Source of the DNA: an uncultured Prevotellaceae bacterium
GTDB lineage: Bacteria; Bacteroidota; Bacteroidia; Bacteroidales; Bacteroidaceae
Direction: 5' to 3'
NCBI GenBank assembly: GCA_946415365.1
Contig: CAMKSE010000014.1
Coordinates: 1-64,000, forward strand
DNA length: 64,000 nt
Part shown: positions 7,883 to 16,548 of the stretch, in pieces
Numbering within the stretch: the stretch's first letter is position 1
Layout: each line of letters opens with the position of its first letter
The notes under the pieces: model-generated
Database searches by the model: none
Told to the model about the DNA's origin: nothing
Seen by the model: the letters and a program-made list of their open reading frames with translations, nothing else
Made by a program: the position numbers and the translations under genes

Positions 7883-9313
7883 ATGACAGATTATAATCCC
7901 ACTCCAATTGACACCTCAGATGTTCAACTCCCCAGAGATTTATATACTCTGATGGAAGAACTTGCCAAAAGTAACCATGATACTTGGGCCATGCACAGAT
8001 TTGAGGAAGGCTGGTCTTATGGTCCTAATCGTGATGATGTAAGAAAAAAGAATCCTTGTCTTGTTCCATATGATGATCTTCCTGAAATAGAGAAAGATTA
8101 TGATCGCAATACGTCCAAAGAGACGCTAAAGTCTATATACAAACTTGGTTTCTCCATTTCAAAGCGAACTGAAGGAAAAGTCATGTTGGTAGGAAGCTAT
8201 GACACAGACTATGTTGAAGAAATGGAATCAATAGCTTCAAAGTATGAGCTTAGAATTGAATATTTCCAGAGTTGGGATGCCGCAAAAGAATCACTAAGTA
8301 AGGACTTAACAAAATGGCATGCAATTGTATTAGACTGGAATGCCCAACTTAGACATGATGAAGGAGCAACCCTGTTATTTCTTAGAGACGTAGTAGACGA
8401 TTTAAATTCCATATTTCATCAATTTAGGAACGAAGTCCCTTGGTTTATATGTCCGAACAAGTACGAAGACACTAACACTGAAACTGTCATAAAGTTTACG
8501 GTAGGAAGAGAAAGGATAAAAAAAGACTGGGGAGAATTAGTTTACTTGAAAGAACATGCTGATTTGCTTTTCAGAAACATATCCGAACTCTTACCAAATA
8601 CTCGGAACTATCGCATTCGTAATGTTTACGATGAGGTTTTTGTAACATTAGAGGAGGTTAATTTTCCTATGATGGTTAAGAACATGCTTTTTAACATACT
8701 CTTACCTCTTCATTACCCTGAAATATTTCATAGTTTTGTACCTACAGATTATTTCAACAACCTAAGAAGAATTGTTGAGTCTATTTTTTGGGTAATGAAT
8801 AGTTACAGTCTTATACCCGATGATATTTGTTATAGTCATGATTATGATAATGCTATTAATCTTCGATATTGTTCAAATTATCTTCTTGACGGTGAAGGTA
8901 AGGCTTTCTGCCCCAACTCAGTTAGTCAAATTCTGAAGAATATTTTGGATACAGCAAACGAAGGCTCTCATATTGGTTCTGAATATAAGACGAGAGGGCT
9001 ATACTATTCGATAATGGGCTTTTCCCTTCAACTATGTGATGTGATAGTATGGCTTGGTAAACATATTAAAACCAATAATTGTGTGTCTTTGAACGAAGAA
9101 AGAGGAGATTATGTAAATCAAATTGTACCAATTTCAAAAGACGAAGAAGGCAACTATTACTATAGAAAGTGTATTTTCCCGTCACAAGATTTCGTAGCAA
9201 CAGCATTTGATAACAATCAACAGGCATTAATTACAACAATCTTTGAGAACAAAGCGAAAACGAGGTGTTTTTATCCCTTTAGAGCCAAAATACGTATCGT
9301 AGAAGATAGGTAA
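7883..9313 (+). CDS. RyR domain protein with receiver-like and HEPN-like regions
   Basis: 476 residues, cytosolic. Residues ~5-95 match the RyR domain: PTPIDTSDVQLPRDLYTLME, NHDTWAMHRFEEGWSYGP, NPCLVPYDDLPEIEKDYDR. Bacterial RyR domains occur in conflict systems and are thought to bind nucleotide or NAD-derived ligands. Residues ~98-180 look like a receiver-type alpha/beta fold (KVMLVGSYDTD, HAIVLDWNAQ). Residues ~290-400 are helical with TANEGSHIG and LCDVIVWLGKHI, resembling HEPN-like folds. A short beta-rich tail follows. It abuts the TIR-TM gene (stop 9313, start 9315). Inference: ligand sensor linking the two TIR proteins. RyR call firm, the rest tentative. Confidence 0.75.
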   Translation: MTDYNPTPIDTSDVQLPRDLYTLMEELAKSNHDTWAMHRFEEGWSYGPNRDDVRKKNPCLVPYDDLPEIEKDYDRNTSKETLKSIYKLGFSISKRTEGKVMLVGSYDTDYVEEMESIASKYELRIEYFQSWDAAKESLSKDLTKWHAIVLDWNAQLRHDEGATLLFLRDVVDDLNSIFHQFRNEVPWFICPNKYEDTNTETVIKFTVGRERIKKDWGELVYLKEHADLLFRNISELLPNTRNYRIRNVYDEVFVTLEEVNFPMMVKNMLFNILLPLHYPEIFHSFVPTDYFNNLRRIVESIFWVMNSYSLIPDDICYSHDYDNAINLRYCSNYLLDGEGKAFCPNSVSQILKNILDTANEGSHIGSEYKTRGLYYSIMGFSLQLCDVIVWLGKHIKTNNCVSLNEERGDYVNQIVPISKDEEGNYYYRKCIFPSQDFVATAFDNNQQALITTIFENKAKTRCFYPFRAKIRIVEDR

Positions 9314-9314
9314 C

Positions 9315-10373
9315 ATGAAACAGTACGATGTTTTTATATCAAGCAAAAGCGAAGACTATGAGTATGCTCGCGAAATATACACTTTTCTAGTTGATAATGG
9401 TATTAGTGTTTTTTTTGCCGATGAGGAGTTGAAAAACAATGGAAGCAGTGAGTATAGCGAGTCTATTGATCAGGCTATTGATGCTTCCACACATATGATA
9501 GTATTTGCTTCAAAAATTGATTATATAAACTCTACTTGGGTCAAATCCGAATGGCGAGCTTTTACCAATGAGATAAGAAGCGGTAGAAAAATGGGAAATA
9601 TCATTACAATACTAAAGGGTATTCAGGCAAATTCCTTGCCGCTTGTTTTAAGAAACTATCAGTCGTTACCATATGCCAATTATCAGGAGTCTATTTTAAA
9701 CTATATTGTCACAAGCAATGATGTAACAAGTACGCTCCCCAATAGTAGGGTCACAAAGGTTTATGTAAAAATAAAGAAACAAGCCACTCTTGCTGTGTCT
9801 TCTATAGTAGCAATAGGAGTATTCGTGACTCTGTTATATACAAACATTATTATCTCTGAAAGCGAGGCCAAGCAACAATACACCTCCCAACAATATAATG
9901 CCCATAAAGAACTTAAAGCGAGCCAAATAAGTGTTATTAATCAAAAGATACGCTATATAGGTGGGCGCATGGATTCTGCATATTCTGTTGCGAGAAGATG
10001 CTCGAAAACACTTGCTGAAACTCATTTTGAGGAACTTGTGGAAATGGAGGAAGGAACATTGGAATACAATGATGAGGCAAAAAAAGATTTCATGGTAGCT
10101 CTTTATCCTTTAGAAATAGATCCATCATTAATAGACTATATCGAATGCGCTAAGATATACAACGATGGATTTGAAGCTATTGATAGTCTTTTATTGTTGA
10201 AAGATCAAGTTTCATCCAAGCATACTATTGTTCAATATAACGATAATAATCTCGCCAAGATTAAGTTGGCAATGATATTTTCAAAATTTTCCACTGCTTT
10301 TAGTTTTTTGCTTATCGTACTACTGTCTTTCTGCATTTCATTGTATACAACTAAAAAGATAAGTTCAAGATGA
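9315..10373 (+). CDS. Membrane-anchored TIR protein
   Basis: 352 residues. Residues 1-~135 are a TIR domain (QYDVFISSKSED, then STWVKSEWRAF with E79 at the NADase position). A transmembrane helix spans ~157-180, a ~145-residue helical, Lys/Glu-rich region follows, and a second membrane helix spans ~326-344 just before the C-terminus. Predicted topology: TIR and C-terminal tail inside, middle domain outside the inner membrane. The extracytoplasmic part is unknown and could sense envelope disturbance. The start is 1 bp after the previous stop, and the next gene overlaps by 4 bp. Confidence 0.75.
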   Translation: MKQYDVFISSKSEDYEYAREIYTFLVDNGISVFFADEELKNNGSSEYSESIDQAIDASTHMIVFASKIDYINSTWVKSEWRAFTNEIRSGRKMGNIITILKGIQANSLPLVLRNYQSLPYANYQESILNYIVTSNDVTSTLPNSRVTKVYVKIKKQATLAVSSIVAIGVFVTLLYTNIIISESEAKQQYTSQQYNAHKELKASQISVINQKIRYIGGRMDSAYSVARRCSKTLAETHFEELVEMEEGTLEYNDEAKKDFMVALYPLEIDPSLIDYIECAKIYNDGFEAIDSLLLLKDQVSSKHTIVQYNDNNLAKIKLAMIFSKFSTAFSFLLIVLLSFCISLYTTKKISSR

Positions 10374-11458
10374 ATAAAGACAATCTCTTTGATGGCGATA
10401 GCCTTAAAGCTCAGTTTTCTAGAATAGTATACAAAAGGTTAATAAGTCGTAAGTGGATAACTTATGCTGATGTTATGGCTGATTATCTTCCCAAGCCAAT
10501 GTATAGTCAGATATCATCTTATCCTAAAGAGTATGGTGAACTAAGAAAGGCTTTCCGCGATGTTTATAATGCCATTGTCAAGGAGTTCGGTGAAGGCTGT
10601 ATAGAGGTACAGGGAAATAATAGAAATAGGAAATTCCGCTATGTAGGTGAAAACGATAATCCTCTAGCTGCTATGATTAATGCAAGAGCCATCAAGGACT
10701 TGAAAAAATATTGGGAGTTTTGTCAGGACTCTGCTGGTTTCATGCCTGAAACTTGGTTGGAGTATTATCTTGCGGATTGTCAGGACTTGATTTCTATTAA
10801 AACGAAGAAGAAAAGGGGAGAGCAAGTAATTAGTTCTAGTGTTGATAGACATCAGACCAATATTGAATACTTGCCAATGCTATATGAGTCAATCAAGAAT
10901 CATCAACCACTCTCTATTGATTACAAACCGTATGAAGAAGAAAAGAAGACTCTTATTTTTCATCCACACTATTTGAAAGAGTATAATGGACGATGGCATT
11001 TGTTCGGATATACTGAGGAGCCAGAACCCAAAGAAGGGATAAATTTGGCTTTGGATAGAATTGTCAACAAACCACGAGAGATATATGATAAAGATAAGAA
11101 GTTTGTTTGTGCTCCCAAAAGATTCTACGAAGCATTTTTCAATAATATAGTAGGCGTAAGTCATCAGGAAGGCAATTATTATGGAGTAATTCATGTGCGC
11201 GCGCATTCATTTTATATATTCAAACTGATGGAAACAAAGAAACTTCATAAAAGTCAAGAAACCTTTCTCCCGTTTGAAGAACATGGCGACGGAGTCTATG
11301 GAGAGTTTACTATTGATGTAGAAGTAAATAACGAATTTATTGGTCGCATATTACAAATGGGTGAAGGGCTGGAAATCGTAACTCCGAAAGAAGTCCGCGT
11401 CATCTTCATGGAAAGGGTAGAGAAAATGGCTGAATTATATAAAAATGACCATCAATAA
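10370..11458 (+). CDS. WYL domain regulator
   Basis: 362 residues. The N-terminal ~110 residues contain a winged-helix-like DNA-binding region (ISRKWITYADVMADYL). Residues ~165-260 carry the WYL core (QPLSIDYKPYEEEKKTLIF, then YLKEYNGRWHLFGY) and a WCX-like C-terminal extension follows (VRVIFMERVEKMAELY). WYL proteins are ligand-sensing transcription regulators common in defence islands. Its ATG overlaps the stop of the TIR-TM gene (ATGA), tying it to the same mRNA; it probably controls this operon, perhaps through the nucleotide ligand. Confidence 0.8.
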   Translation: MNKDNLFDGDSLKAQFSRIVYKRLISRKWITYADVMADYLPKPMYSQISSYPKEYGELRKAFRDVYNAIVKEFGEGCIEVQGNNRNRKFRYVGENDNPLAAMINARAIKDLKKYWEFCQDSAGFMPETWLEYYLADCQDLISIKTKKKRGEQVISSSVDRHQTNIEYLPMLYESIKNHQPLSIDYKPYEEEKKTLIFHPHYLKEYNGRWHLFGYTEEPEPKEGINLALDRIVNKPREIYDKDKKFVCAPKRFYEAFFNNIVGVSHQEGNYYGVIHVRAHSFYIFKLMETKKLHKSQETFLPFEEHGDGVYGEFTIDVEVNNEFIGRILQMGEGLEIVTPKEVRVIFMERVEKMAELYKNDHQ

Positions 11459-11544
11459 GTCATTTTGTGAAGTCGCTGAATTGTTCCCTGGGGTATGGAA
11501 CAATTAAAAATGAGATATTTCTTTTTTTATTTCTGAAATCGTCT

Positions 11545-11591
11545 TATCTTTGCAGCGTCAATCTTCGAAACCGTCTCGAGGTTGGCGCTGC
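11545..11591 (+). promoter_or_regulatory. Promoter plus stem-loop leader, copy 2
   Basis: TATCTTTG (11545-11552) runs into GCAGCGTCAAT (11552-11562), which pairs with GTTGGCGCTGC (11581-11591). Stem length and loop position match leader 1 at 6015, with paired substitutions that keep the stem. Confidence 0.65.
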
Positions 11592-11627
11592 AAAGGCTAA
11601 TTGACGGGAACCTAAATCTGAACAACC

Positions 11628-11960
11628 ATGAACAATCAGATGACCAACACACAGACAGGGGCACAGGCCCAAGTGAATAACCTCTCATACGCCATGCAAA
11701 TGGCGGAACTCGAAGCTCAGATGGAGCAGGAGGTCGTTAATGAGCAGCTGCTTCTTGCTGACCTTAAGTGTCAGGCTGAGCAGGATGCTGCCCTAGAGCA
11801 GATGATGCTGCTAGAGCTTGAATGCCAGGCAGAGGAGGATGCTATCGCAGCCGCACTCTATGAGGCTGAACTAGCTGCAGAAGTTGACGAGGCTGCCATT
11901 GCAGACGCGATGTTTATGGCGGATCTCGCTTATCAGAATGCAATGGTATTGCCGTTCTGA
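11628..11960 (+). CDS. Acidic helical repeat protein
   Basis: 110 residues, strongly acidic and rich in Ala, Glu, Leu, Gln and Met. After a polar N-terminus, about four to five ~18-residue units follow (for example LLLADLKCQAEQDAALEQ and MMLLELECQAEEDAIAAA), predicted to be continuous alpha-helix. No signal peptide or known domain. It starts ~35 nt behind the stem-loop leader and is first in the run of small genes leading to the Pif1-like helicase. Function unknown; such low-complexity acidic helices can be DNA mimics or assembly proteins, but nothing here proves it. Confidence 0.55.
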   Translation: MNNQMTNTQTGAQAQVNNLSYAMQMAELEAQMEQEVVNEQLLLADLKCQAEQDAALEQMMLLELECQAEEDAIAAALYEAELAAEVDEAAIADAMFMADLAYQNAMVLPF

Positions 11961-12056
11961 TATCGGACTCCTCACTTGTAGGCTCCCATCACTAATGCCA
12001 CCTGGGGGTGGGGGCTGCTAAAAAACTCGGTGGTAGTAACCTAAAACAATAAGACC

Positions 12057-12320
12057 ATGAAGTATTATCAGACAACCTACGTTAATAGTTTAAGCTTAGC
12101 TAATGCAAAAGTGAATAACAGCAAGGTCTTCAACCTGAGCTTGAAGAGCCAGGTAAAACCAACCAGTGTTCAAGATCGCCTCCTTCGTAGAATTATCGAG
12201 AAGCGTCTGGCTCAGGTGAATCACAGAATTGGTAAAGTAATAGTTCCTGAGGACTTGGAACCATTAATTTGGGAAAAAGACTTGGACGATTACCAGAAAG
12301 ATTGTAATTTTGCATCGTGA
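12057..12320 (+). CDS. Small protein of unknown function
   Basis: 87 residues, not recognised. Basic middle (QDRLLRRIIEKRLAQVNHRI) and acidic C-terminus. The start codon is preceded by CCTAAAACAATAAGACC, the A-rich leader style shared by the next genes in this block, which supports real translation. The preceding ~95 bp contain a G-rich stretch (GGGGGTGGGGG) but no gene. Likely co-expressed with 12360-15434. Confidence 0.5.
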   Translation: MKYYQTTYVNSLSLANAKVNNSKVFNLSLKSQVKPTSVQDRLLRRIIEKRLAQVNHRIGKVIVPEDLEPLIWEKDLDDYQKDCNFAS

Positions 12321-12359
12321 ATCAAAAACTTAATGTCTAACCATAAAAACAGAAAGACA

Positions 12360-12806
12360 ATGAACAACACATCAATTCAGACAATCGTGGCAAAAAGCCT
12401 TCCAGCCCTCTCGGGCGAGTCATTAACCTACAATGCTGCCAAGAACGTGTACCTCACGCTCGGCTACACCAGTGCCGCTGGCAACATGTACTACAAAGCC
12501 ATCCGCTTCTCGGAGAAGCTGGCCGTGTTCTACCATATCGGGCAAGGTTACGCACGTACCTTCCTTAATGGTATCACCCTGTTCTGCTGGGACGGAACAA
12601 AAGCCAAGATCATTGGCCAGAAGTTTTGGGGAGGCTACGATTGGAGAGACTTCTCCGAGTACTTCGCCAAGGAGCAGAGCATCCTGATGCTAAGGGACTT
12701 CCTTACCTCGCAGGCAAAACTGCAAGGTGCTCACGTCAGTGACCAGGACGTGATGGCGTACTCACGCACTCTCATCGAAGAGACTCAACGCAAGCAGTTA
12801 GCCTAA
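12360..12806 (+). CDS. Unknown protein, paralogue of next gene
   Basis: 148 residues from ATG 12360; an in-frame ATG at 12333 would add nine residues, but the A-rich leader (AAAAACAGAAAGACA) sits before 12360. The core (NMYYKAIRFSEKLAVFYHIG, TFLNGITLFCWDGTKAKII) aligns with HRYYRGIRFCDRIVILEKVG and TYIDSIELYAFNGQKMELI in the next gene, so the two are diverged duplicates. No known family recognised. Mixed alpha/beta, no signal peptide. Confidence 0.55.
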   Translation: MNNTSIQTIVAKSLPALSGESLTYNAAKNVYLTLGYTSAAGNMYYKAIRFSEKLAVFYHIGQGYARTFLNGITLFCWDGTKAKIIGQKFWGGYDWRDFSEYFAKEQSILMLRDFLTSQAKLQGAHVSDQDVMAYSRTLIEETQRKQLA

Positions 12807-12862
12807 GGGCTACTGCCTGCGACATAGATAACAAAATGTTTAACCATAAAATCGACAAGACT

Positions 12863-13369
12863 ATGGCAACATTGACAAAGGCAATCAACAAGAACCTGTT
12901 TGACAGCATCCTGCCGTCATTTGGTAACCCACGTGTACATATCCCTGTATGGGATGACAGTCAGAAGATGTTCATCTGCGACGAGTTCGAGAGCAATGGC
13001 GGACATCGATACTATCGTGGTATCCGATTCTGTGATCGTATCGTCATCCTGGAGAAGGTGGGACTGTATCATAGCTGGACCTACATCGACAGCATCGAGC
13101 TCTATGCCTTCAACGGGCAGAAGATGGAACTCATCCAGAAGCGTGACTACGACAAGGTGTTCCGTAACGAGACATTTGTCCGCCAAGAGTCGGAGCAGAT
13201 GGTGAAGGACTATCTGACAGGCGTGATGAAAACTCAGCGCATCTGTGCTCCTGTAGAGCAGATTGCTGCCCAGGCCTCTGAACTGATCAACGGATGCTAC
13301 AAGAGCTTCCTTGATCCGGACTTCAACACACGTTTAACTCAAATACTTCCAAAACTTGAACAGCGATAA
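12863..13369 (+). CDS. Unknown protein, paralogue of previous gene
   Basis: 168 residues from ATG 12863 (longer in-frame start at 12836). It shares the YYRGIRF-type core and a helical C-terminal half with the 12360 gene; both are preceded by nearly the same text (ATGTNTAACCATAAAA...), showing a tandem duplication that included the leader. It ends 4 bp before the helicase start. Unknown function; the tie to the helicase suggests a role in the same process. Confidence 0.55.
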   Translation: MATLTKAINKNLFDSILPSFGNPRVHIPVWDDSQKMFICDEFESNGGHRYYRGIRFCDRIVILEKVGLYHSWTYIDSIELYAFNGQKMELIQKRDYDKVFRNETFVRQESEQMVKDYLTGVMKTQRICAPVEQIAAQASELINGCYKSFLDPDFNTRLTQILPKLEQR

Positions 13370-13373
13370 GACT

Positions 13374-15434
13374 ATGGAGAACATGATCGACACACAGAAC
13401 AAGCAGCAGGTGATGGCTTTCGAGCTGATTGCCAACACCAACAGTAGTTTCTTCCTCACAGGACGTGCAGGAACAGGTAAGACAACCTTCTTGCGCAATG
13501 TGCAGAAGATGGTGGATAAGCAGTTTATCACACTGGCTCCCACTGGTGTGGCTGCCATCCTCGCAGGTGGTGACACTATCCACTCTTTCTTCGGACTGCC
13601 TATGGATGTATGCACACCAGGCACGATGGGAAAGATGAGCGAGGCAAGAATCCTCACTCTGATCCATACGGACACCATCATTATAGATGAGGTCTCGATG
13701 GTGCGCTGCGACATCATTGATGCTATCGACTATACGATGCGTAAGACGCTACGCTCTTCATTGCCCTTTGGAGGCAAGCAGGTGATCTTCGTGGGTGATA
13801 TGTTCCAGTTGCCACCTGTATTGAAGAAAGGTGTGGAAAGTGATCTGATGCGTGACCTTTATCATGCAGATGATTGCTTCTTCTACAAGGCAGACGTTAT
13901 CAAGCGTATGCGATTGGTGAAGATCGAGTTCCAGAAGGTGTATCGCCAGGAGGATGAGGCTTTCCTCAAAATCCTCGAGAGCGTTCGCCTGAACAAGACG
14001 ACTCCAGAGATCCTGATGCACTTGAACGAGCGTGTCTGCCATCCTACAAAGGAGGATGGGGCTGTGATCACGCTGGCCTCTCTCAATAGAACTGCTGATG
14101 ACATCAATCAGAAGCGACTTGCTGAGATTGAGGCAGAAGAGTACACCTACGAGGGTACTGTGACAGGTAAGTTCGAGGAGAAACGCTTCCCTGTGGATAA
14201 GACCATGAAGCTGAAGGTGGGTGCTCAGGTGATGTTTACTCGTAACGACCAGCATAAGCGTTGGGTGAATGGCACCATAGGCAAAGTGACCAAGTTGTCG
14301 AAGGACGAGATAAAGGTGACTATTGAAGGTGGTGAAACCTACGTGGTGCCTAATTGCTCTTGGGAGTCGTATAGCTATGAGTACGACAAGGACGAGCGCA
14401 AGATGAAGAAGGAACTGATGGGTACCTTCACCCAGTATCCGCTTCGATTGGCATGGGCCATCACGGTACATAAAAGTCAGGGTATGACTTTCGATAAGCT
14501 CTACCTTGACCTGAGCAGGGGCATGTTCGCTGCAGGCCAACTCTATGTGGCACTGAGTCGTGTGCGTTCGTTGGGTGGCTTATTCCTCTCGCGTCCCATC
14601 ATTCCTCAGTATGCTCATACGAGCCGTGAAGTGCTGTCGTATGCTAACGGCTATAACGACGAGCAGGTGATCAACAGCGAGATAGAGAGTGGAAAGGCTG
14701 TCTATCAATTGTTGGCACATCACGACTATGATGAAGCTGCCAAGCAGTATCTGATGCTGGTGCAGAAGAAAGCTGAAGCAGGTGACATCAAGGAGGCGAT
14801 GCAGCAGACGAAGCGGTTTCTCGATACCGTGATTTGTGACGAGGGGCTCTATGGGTGTATCGACGAGATTCCTGCATCGTTGATGGAGGCAGACCACTGG
14901 GCACCCAAGTTCCTTGTGGCTCTGTTAAGCCTCTATGCAGGCAAGTATGAGCAGGCTTTGGTGTATGCTGATAGTGTGCTGGCTCAGCATCAATGCCAGG
15001 AGGCGCTCTATGTGAAGTCACGCAGTCTGGCTAAGCTCGAACGTTACGAGGAGGCTGACGCAGTGAATGTGCTGATGGGTGATGTCTTCGATATGTCAAC
15101 TCCAGACTGCAAGGTACTCTACATGATTGCCATGCTCAACGAGTTGCACATTGGCGACAATGGCCTGAACTTGATGCAGGAACTCATCAAGGCCAAGCCT
15201 AAGTACGACAAGGGCATCTTGTCGCTTCGTTATCTGATGAAGCGTAAGGGATTGGTGCTCGTGAAGACTTCTGACGATCCTCGGGAGTTGGTGGATGACT
15301 TCAACTCTGACATCACTGAGGAGGAGTTTGCTCAGAAGCTGGCAACAGCTTGCGAGAAGGCTCCAAAGGCAGTAGAATACCTGCTTCGACTCATCAAGAA
15401 GCAGGTGTTCACAGAAGAACTTGTTGCTGTATAG
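13374..15434 (+). CDS. Pif1/RecD2-like SF1 helicase with TPR-like C-terminus
   Basis: 686 residues from ATG 13374 (leader AGCGATAAGACT; 13356 is an in-frame alternative inside the previous gene). Walker A GRAGTGKT at residues ~30-37, LAPTGVAAI, Walker B IIIDEVSM, motif III GDMFQLPPV, and the C-terminal motifs AWAITVHKSQGMTF and LYVALSRVRS are all present, giving an active SF1B 5'-3' DNA helicase core to residue ~425. Residues ~440-680 are helical with TPR-like hairpins (YAGKYEQALVYADSVLAQ; LAKLERYEEADAV), unusual for cellular Pif1 and suggesting a partner-binding tail. Confidence 0.85.
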   Translation: MENMIDTQNKQQVMAFELIANTNSSFFLTGRAGTGKTTFLRNVQKMVDKQFITLAPTGVAAILAGGDTIHSFFGLPMDVCTPGTMGKMSEARILTLIHTDTIIIDEVSMVRCDIIDAIDYTMRKTLRSSLPFGGKQVIFVGDMFQLPPVLKKGVESDLMRDLYHADDCFFYKADVIKRMRLVKIEFQKVYRQEDEAFLKILESVRLNKTTPEILMHLNERVCHPTKEDGAVITLASLNRTADDINQKRLAEIEAEEYTYEGTVTGKFEEKRFPVDKTMKLKVGAQVMFTRNDQHKRWVNGTIGKVTKLSKDEIKVTIEGGETYVVPNCSWESYSYEYDKDERKMKKELMGTFTQYPLRLAWAITVHKSQGMTFDKLYLDLSRGMFAAGQLYVALSRVRSLGGLFLSRPIIPQYAHTSREVLSYANGYNDEQVINSEIESGKAVYQLLAHHDYDEAAKQYLMLVQKKAEAGDIKEAMQQTKRFLDTVICDEGLYGCIDEIPASLMEADHWAPKFLVALLSLYAGKYEQALVYADSVLAQHQCQEALYVKSRSLAKLERYEEADAVNVLMGDVFDMSTPDCKVLYMIAMLNELHIGDNGLNLMQELIKAKPKYDKGILSLRYLMKRKGLVLVKTSDDPRELVDDFNSDITEEEFAQKLATACEKAPKAVEYLLRLIKKQVFTEELVAV

Positions 15435-15479
15435 CATCGAGTTCTGACAACACATTGACTAACCTAAAAACACAAAACC

Positions 15480-16022
15480 ATGACGGACACGAAAGACACA
15501 ACAAAGAACGATGAGTTAAGAAAGACTCGTTGCTCGATCCTTTTGGAAGAAGTGAAGGAAAGAGTGCAACAGCTCAAAGACTATGGCATGAGCGAAAAAG
15601 AGATTGTCGCACATTTGCATAGTGATCAGTCGCTGATACCATTGATGATTAGTAAGAGCTACAGAATATTCCTCGGGGATGAGCGCAGAGAGGTACAGCT
15701 GGAGCCGTTAGTGAAGTCTCTCTATTTGTTATTCCTTCGCCATCCGGAGGGGATCATATTCAAGGACCTGCCTGACTATCGACAAGAACTGGCTGACATC
15801 TACAACAAGGTAAGGCCATGGGGACTGACAGACAGGGCCTTGCACAGTATAGAAGATGTCACCAATCCCATGCTTAACTCCATCAACGAGAAATGTGCTA
15901 AAATCAAGAAGGTCTTTATTGCCATGCATGACAGCAGCATCGCTGACCAATATTATATAAAAGGTACACGCGGTAAGGCTAAGAAGATTGCCTTGCCACG
16001 TGATTTAGTGGTCTGGGAATAA
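15480..16022 (+). CDS. Unknown protein, paralogue of the gene behind ftsZ
   Basis: 180 residues. The centre (EPLVKSLYLLFLRHPEGIIF, then KDLPDYRQEL) is nearly repeated in the protein at 20530 (QPVHKAVYLLFLAHPEGIEF), and both continue with VTNPMLNSINEKCAKIKKVF-like text, so they are paralogues. The centre resembles a winged-helix turn; the family is common in Bacteroidales but I know no function for it. It starts 45 bp behind the helicase and ends before a hairpin terminator. Confidence 0.55.
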   Translation: MTDTKDTTKNDELRKTRCSILLEEVKERVQQLKDYGMSEKEIVAHLHSDQSLIPLMISKSYRIFLGDERREVQLEPLVKSLYLLFLRHPEGIIFKDLPDYRQELADIYNKVRPWGLTDRALHSIEDVTNPMLNSINEKCAKIKKVFIAMHDSSIADQYYIKGTRGKAKKIALPRDLVVWE

Positions 16023-16034
16023 AATGCATTTTTC

Positions 16035-16058
16035 CGCAAGGCTTGTCTTTGCGTTTTT
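16035..16058 (+). terminator. Probable intrinsic terminator
   Basis: CGCAAGG (16035-16041) and CTTTGCG (16047-16053) form a short stem with one mismatch, followed by TTTTT. Confidence 0.5.
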
Positions 16059-16082
16059 CTTGGATGCATGAAGGGAAAGCCC

Positions 16083-16090
16083 TAATTTTG
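16083..16090 (+). promoter_or_regulatory. Promoter -7 box
   Basis: TAATTTTG then CAAC, 23 nt before ATG 16114. Confidence 0.55.
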
Positions 16091-16113
16091 CAACCAAATT
16101 AGATTTTGAAATC

Positions 16114-16548
16114 ATGACAGATTACGAGTATATTGTTAAACAGGCGAAGCTATTCCATTATAATGGATGGGAGGCAGGAGAATTGAGGAAGTGCGTGGAT
16201 ATGTTGCCTAATCTTTCTAGGGAAGAATTGTCGTCATTGTACAGGAGCAGATGGCTGAAAGAGGATAAGACTTTCAGGGAAGCTATCTTCAATACGCTCT
16301 TCAAAAATCAGATCGGAAAGCGTGAGAGCCGGGTAAAGGAAATGGATACCGCCTCATTGGTTGAAGAGTTCAAAGATAAGAAGAGTGGCAATGTGTCGCT
16401 CATTCGGAATGAATTGCGTGAACGCTATAAGTCAAATAAGGACAGGCCGTTGATCGCTGCAGCCTTCGAAAAATCGAATAAGAGTGATCAGCAATGGGTG
16501 AAGAATAGGATTAAAGAAGAGAACGAAGGTGTTGCTGGCAACAATTAG
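16114..16548 (+). CDS. Unknown helical protein
   Basis: 144 residues, charged and helical, Lys/Glu-rich, without signal peptide, membrane helix or familiar motif. It has its own promoter core and is followed at once by the first copy of a 75-bp promoter repeat that begins inside its last codons. Not recognised. Confidence 0.5.
   Translation: MTDYEYIVKQAKLFHYNGWEAGELRKCVDMLPNLSREELSSLYRSRWLKEDKTFREAIFNTLFKNQIGKRESRVKEMDTASLVEEFKDKKSGNVSLIRNELRERYKSNKDRPLIAAAFEKSNKSDQQWVKNRIKEENEGVAGNN

Noticed and set aside
13334..15455. Many long minus-strand frames across the helicase gene
   Set aside because: They mirror codon use of the helicase, lack promoters and known domains.
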